A stretch of DNA of 8,445 nt from Clostridia bacterium (GTDB lineage: Bacteria; Bacillota; Clostridia; Christensenellales; Borkfalkiaceae), in NCBI GenBank assembly GCA_900767815.1, contig CAAGAM010000068.1, positions 1 to 8,445 of the forward strand, written 5' to 3'. The position numbers were made by a program, and so were the translations under genes. Shown piece after piece: positions 6,163 through 8,445 of this stretch. Positions within the stretch are counted from its first letter, which is position 1. The number at the start of each line of letters is the position of its first letter. The notes under the pieces are model-generated. The model had not been told where the DNA came from. It worked only from the letters and a program-made list of their open reading frames with translations, and ran no database searches.

Positions 6163-7893
6163 ATGGATTATAAAATTATTTACGAAAACTGGATATCAAG
6201 CGAATATCTATGCCCCGAAGGCGTTGCCGAACTGAAGAAAATCGCCGACGACGAAAACGCGATTAAAGACGCGTTCGGCGCGGAACTCGAATTCGGCACG
6301 GCTGGCATGCGCGGAATAATCGGCTACGGAACAAATCGCATGAATATTTACACCGTGCGCAGAGCGACCAAAGGTCTGGCGGATTTCATAAAATCCAAAG
6401 GCAAAGCCGCCATGCAAAGAGGCGTTGCCATATCGTATGACACGAGAAACAAATCCGAGCTTTTTGCAAGAGCCGCGGCGGGCGTATTATTATATAATGA
6501 TATAAAGGTTTACGTTTACCCCGAACCGAGACCCGTTCCGATGCTTTCATATGCGGTGAGAAATCTCGACGCATTTGCGGGAATCATGATCACCGCAAGC
6601 CACAACCCGAAGGAGTATAACGGCTATAAAGTTTACGGCGAGGACGGCGCGCAGATGTCGCCCGAAGATACGGCGGAAGTGGTAAAATATATTTCGGATA
6701 TTACCGATTATCTGTCCGTAAAGGAAACTACGATAGACGCGATCAAGTCGAAAAACAATCCGCAAAGTCTCGTGGTTATAGGCAAAAGCTTCCAGAACAG
6801 ATACTACGACGAGCTTGTCAGGCTTTCGCTTTCCAAAAAAGCGGTAAGAAAGGTGAGAAAGCATATAAAAATCGTTTACACACCCGTTCACGGCAGCGGA
6901 TACGTTCCCGTTATGACAATTCTTAAAAAAATCGGGATCAAGCCTGTCGTCGTTGAAGAGCAGGTTGCCCCCGACGGAAATTTCCCGACCGTTGTCGTCC
7001 CTAACCCCGAGTTCAAAGAAACTTTGTCGATGGGTATCGCTCTTGCCGACAAAGTGAATGCGGACGTGGTGTTCGGCACCGACCCCGATTGCGACCGTCT
7101 CGGCGTTGCGATAAGAAACAACGAGGGCGAGTTTGAAACTCTTACGGGTAATCAGACGGGTATTCTTCTTCTCGACTATATTCTTCAACGTTTAAAAGCT
7201 GAGGATAAATTGCCCGCAAACGGAGTAGTTATCAAAAGTTTTGTTTCAACGGGTATGGCTAAGCTTATCTGCAACGGCTATAACGTCGAACTTGTCGAAA
7301 CGCCCGTAGGTTTTAAATTTATAGGCGAAAAAATCAAAGAGTATGAGAAAACGGGCGAAAAAACCTTCCTTTTCGGATTCGAAGAGAGTTGCGGATATCT
7401 TCGCGGTACCCATGCGCGCGATAAGGATGCCGTGGTTGCGAGCATGCTCTTTGCCGAAATGACGTGTTACTATCGATTTATAGGCAAGAGCGTCTATAAA
7501 CGTCTTTGCGAGATTTACGATAAGTACGGCTACGTCCTCGATTACACCGACAGCATAAAGTATTCCGGTCTCGACGCGATGAAAGAGATGAACGCCGCCG
7601 TAGAAAAAATGCGTCTGAAAGATATTACGAATATAGGCATATTCTCGGTTTGCGGCGTGCGCGATTACCTTTCGGGAGTGCGTAAATCGTCGGAGGGTGA
7701 AACTGCTCTCGACATAAAAGGCGTAAATTGCGTTTATTACGAACTTCTGAGCGGCGGATTTATTTGCCTTCGCCCGAGCGGAACCGAGCCGAAACTTAAA
7801 ATTTACTATTCGATAAAGAGTAAAGACAAGGCTTTGGCGGAAAAACAACTCGAAGAAATCAAATCCGATTTCATGAAACTTCTTGCCGAATAA
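6163..7893 (+). CDS. pgcA: Phosphoglucomutase/phosphomannomutase (alpha-D-phosphohexomutase family)
   Basis: A 576-residue cytoplasmic enzyme that interconverts hexose 1- and 6-phosphates through a phosphoserine intermediate, linking glycolysis to UDP-glucose, cell-wall and glycolipid synthesis. All four family domains are present. An N-terminal 'EFGTAGMRG' (43-51) precedes the active-site loop T144-A-S-H-N-P149, with S146 the phosphorylated serine. The Mg-binding loop is G305-T-D-P-D-C-D-R312 (D307, D309, D311). The sugar-specificity loop is G405-F-E-E-S409. The phosphate-binding loop is R537-P-S-G-T-E-P543. The length fits the PgcA/human PGM2-like branch (about 580), longer than the 450-residue ManB/GlmM type. 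'GFEES' and not 'GEMSG' favours glucose phosphate. GGGAGAG at 6148-6154 precedes the ATG by 8 bases. It ends in TAATAA and is followed by a terminator about 110 bases on. The symbol is by similarity to the Bacillus gene. Confidence 0.95.
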   Translation: MDYKIIYENWISSEYLCPEGVAELKKIADDENAIKDAFGAELEFGTAGMRGIIGYGTNRMNIYTVRRATKGLADFIKSKGKAAMQRGVAISYDTRNKSELFARAAAGVLLYNDIKVYVYPEPRPVPMLSYAVRNLDAFAGIMITASHNPKEYNGYKVYGEDGAQMSPEDTAEVVKYISDITDYLSVKETTIDAIKSKNNPQSLVVIGKSFQNRYYDELVRLSLSKKAVRKVRKHIKIVYTPVHGSGYVPVMTILKKIGIKPVVVEEQVAPDGNFPTVVVPNPEFKETLSMGIALADKVNADVVFGTDPDCDRLGVAIRNNEGEFETLTGNQTGILLLDYILQRLKAEDKLPANGVVIKSFVSTGMAKLICNGYNVELVETPVGFKFIGEKIKEYEKTGEKTFLFGFEESCGYLRGTHARDKDAVVASMLFAEMTCYYRFIGKSVYKRLCEIYDKYGYVLDYTDSIKYSGLDAMKEMNAAVEKMRLKDITNIGIFSVCGVRDYLSGVRKSSEGETALDIKGVNCVYYELLSGGFICLRPSGTEPKLKIYYSIKSKDKALAEKQLEEIKSDFMKLLAE

Positions 7894-8000
7894 TAACGGG
7901 TGTTCAGACCTTGCGGGCGTATCGCGAGTTTTCGGTTAAATCGGCGAAATATCGGCGTTTTGGCGGGGTTTGTATTATTCTTGACCGGCATACATAATCT
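7894..8000 (+). other. 3' untranslated stretch between the mutase gene and its terminator
   Basis: About 107 bases without a supported gene. It is richer in G and C than the region after the terminator. A TTGACC at 7981 has no -10 element at a usable distance. Confidence 0.4.
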
Positions 8001-8056
8001 TAAAGCGGGAATATAATCCGAAAGGTTTTATTTCCGCTTTATTTTTGCTTTATTTT
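8001..8056 (+). terminator. Rho-independent terminator of the phosphohexomutase gene
   Basis: A 12-bp stem with one G-U pair: TAAAGCGGGAAT (8001-8012) pairs with ATTTCCGCTTTA (8030-8041) around a 17-base loop. It is followed by two T-tracts (8042-8046 and 8053-8057). Confidence 0.88.
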
Positions 8057-8100
8057 TGCATCAAGCCGAGTCCGGATTAGGGCAAATTTGCCCTGCTCCG

Positions 8101-8140
8101 AAAAAAAATTAAATTTTTTAAAAAAAGTTTCGAAAAACAC
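8101..8140 (+). promoter_or_regulatory. UP-element-like A/T tract
   Basis: Runs of A and T (8 A, 6 T, 7 A) fill the 40 bases directly upstream of the -35 hexamer. This is where the alpha-subunit C-terminal domains bind at rRNA promoters, and such a tract is typical of very strong stable-RNA promoters. Confidence 0.6.
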
Positions 8141-8169
8141 TTGACATCCTTTAAGGCTTGTGTTATGAT
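8141..8169 (+). promoter_or_regulatory. Strong promoter, probably of an rRNA operon
   Basis: A consensus TTGACA (8141-8146), a 17-base spacer and TATGAT (8164-8169) predict a start near 8176. Together with the A/T tract upstream and the leader motifs downstream, this is the best match to an rRNA promoter in the window. It lies behind a terminator and is not followed by any coding sequence. Confidence 0.85.
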
Positions 8170-8175
8170 ATGTAA

Positions 8176-8445
8176 GCTCACATTGAGAGGCAAGCAATTG
8201 CACCTCATCGGGCAAATCCCGCAGATTGCGGGTTGGTTGAAGATTGACAACTGCATAGAATGTTAATAATCAAGAGAGATTAGTAACGAGTTTAAAATAA
8301 CTTTAAAAAGAAAGTACAGAAAGGCAAAAAAAGACTTTAAATATTTTAAGATTAAAGGTTAATACGAAAGTATAAGTATACAAATACAAACAGCCAAGTC
8401 AAAGAAATAAACGTAAGTCTAAGAATTTTTAATTAACGCTAAAGA
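8176..8445 (+). ncRNA. Putative 5' leader of an rRNA operon (16S gene beyond the window)
   Basis: No open reading frame of note follows the strong promoter for 270 bases. The transcript begins with a hairpin at 8187-8206 (GAG-GCAA stem closed on a GCAA tetraloop). Then come two alternative stems sharing the strand 8218-8221: CGGG 8209-8212 with CCCG, or CCCGCA 8218-8223 with TGCGGG 8227-8232. At 8241-8261 'AGATTGACAACTGCATAGAAT' closely resembles the 'TTGAAAACTGCATA' motif found around boxA in Firmicutes rRNA leaders and 16S-23S spacers. The last 165 bases are rich in A and poor in C, as usual for unstructured rRNA leaders. The assignment is by pattern only: no rRNA sequence itself is in the window. 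Another stable RNA operon or a long regulatory leader is the alternative. Confidence 0.6.

Noticed and set aside
6547..7848. Long open frames on the minus strand (213 and 200 codons) opposite the mutase gene
   Set aside because: They lie wholly antisense to a gene with all its catalytic motifs intact, show no recognisable domains and no good ribosome binding site. They follow from codon bias of the true gene.
8205..8235. tRNA-like T-arm (CGGG-CAAAT-CCCG)
   Set aside because: The loop has 5 bases and lacks TTCRA, and no acceptor, D or anticodon stems can be built around it.
1..8445. CRISPR arrays, insertion sequences, phage genes or toxin-antitoxin pairs
   Set aside because: No regularly spaced repeats, transposase motifs, terminal inverted repeats with target duplications, or small paired genes were found.

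Overview
The window looks like a fragment of a low-to-moderate-GC Gram-positive (Firmicutes, Clostridia-like) chromosome. The evidence is the strong GGAGG-type ribosome binding sites, sigma-A-type promoters with 17-bp spacers, lipoprotein signal peptides ending in LAAC, use of a TTG start, a phosphohexomutase of about 580 residues like Bacillus PgcA, and an rRNA-type leader motif at the right end. The exact lineage cannot be read from this sequence; an uncultured gut clostridium would fit.

Left part (1-3311, + strand) is the tail of a carbohydrate-uptake locus. The C-terminal end of a MalG-type sugar ABC transporter permease is followed after one base by a secreted lipoprotein with a CX5R phosphatase domain. 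That gene overlaps by 14 bases a second lipoprotein that resembles a TIM-barrel glycoside hydrolase. The two lipoprotein genes share an identical 46-bp signal-peptide segment although the mature proteins are unrelated. Directly behind them lies a 5'-truncated relic of a family-43-like glycoside hydrolase, so the locus probably once carried at least one more glycan-degrading gene.

Middle part (3312-5297): a promoter drives an SGNH/GDSL-family hydrolase gene. It converges on an MscS-type mechanosensitive channel gene, and a strong bidirectional terminator lies between them.

Right part (5298-7893): ung (uracil-DNA glycosylase, minus strand) and a phosphoglucomutase/phosphomannomutase gene (plus strand) are transcribed divergently from back-to-back promoters. 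The mutase gene ends before a rho-independent terminator.

Right end (8041-8445): there is no protein gene. An AT-rich UP-like tract and a near-consensus promoter are followed by a structured leader, a boxA/spacer-like motif and an A-rich stretch. This is best read as the promoter and leader of an rRNA operon whose 16S gene would start just outside the window.

I see no CRISPR array, phage, insertion sequence or clear novel defence system. The most interesting material is the lipoprotein pair with its duplicated signal module, the hydrolase relic, and the leader with alternative hairpins at the right edge.
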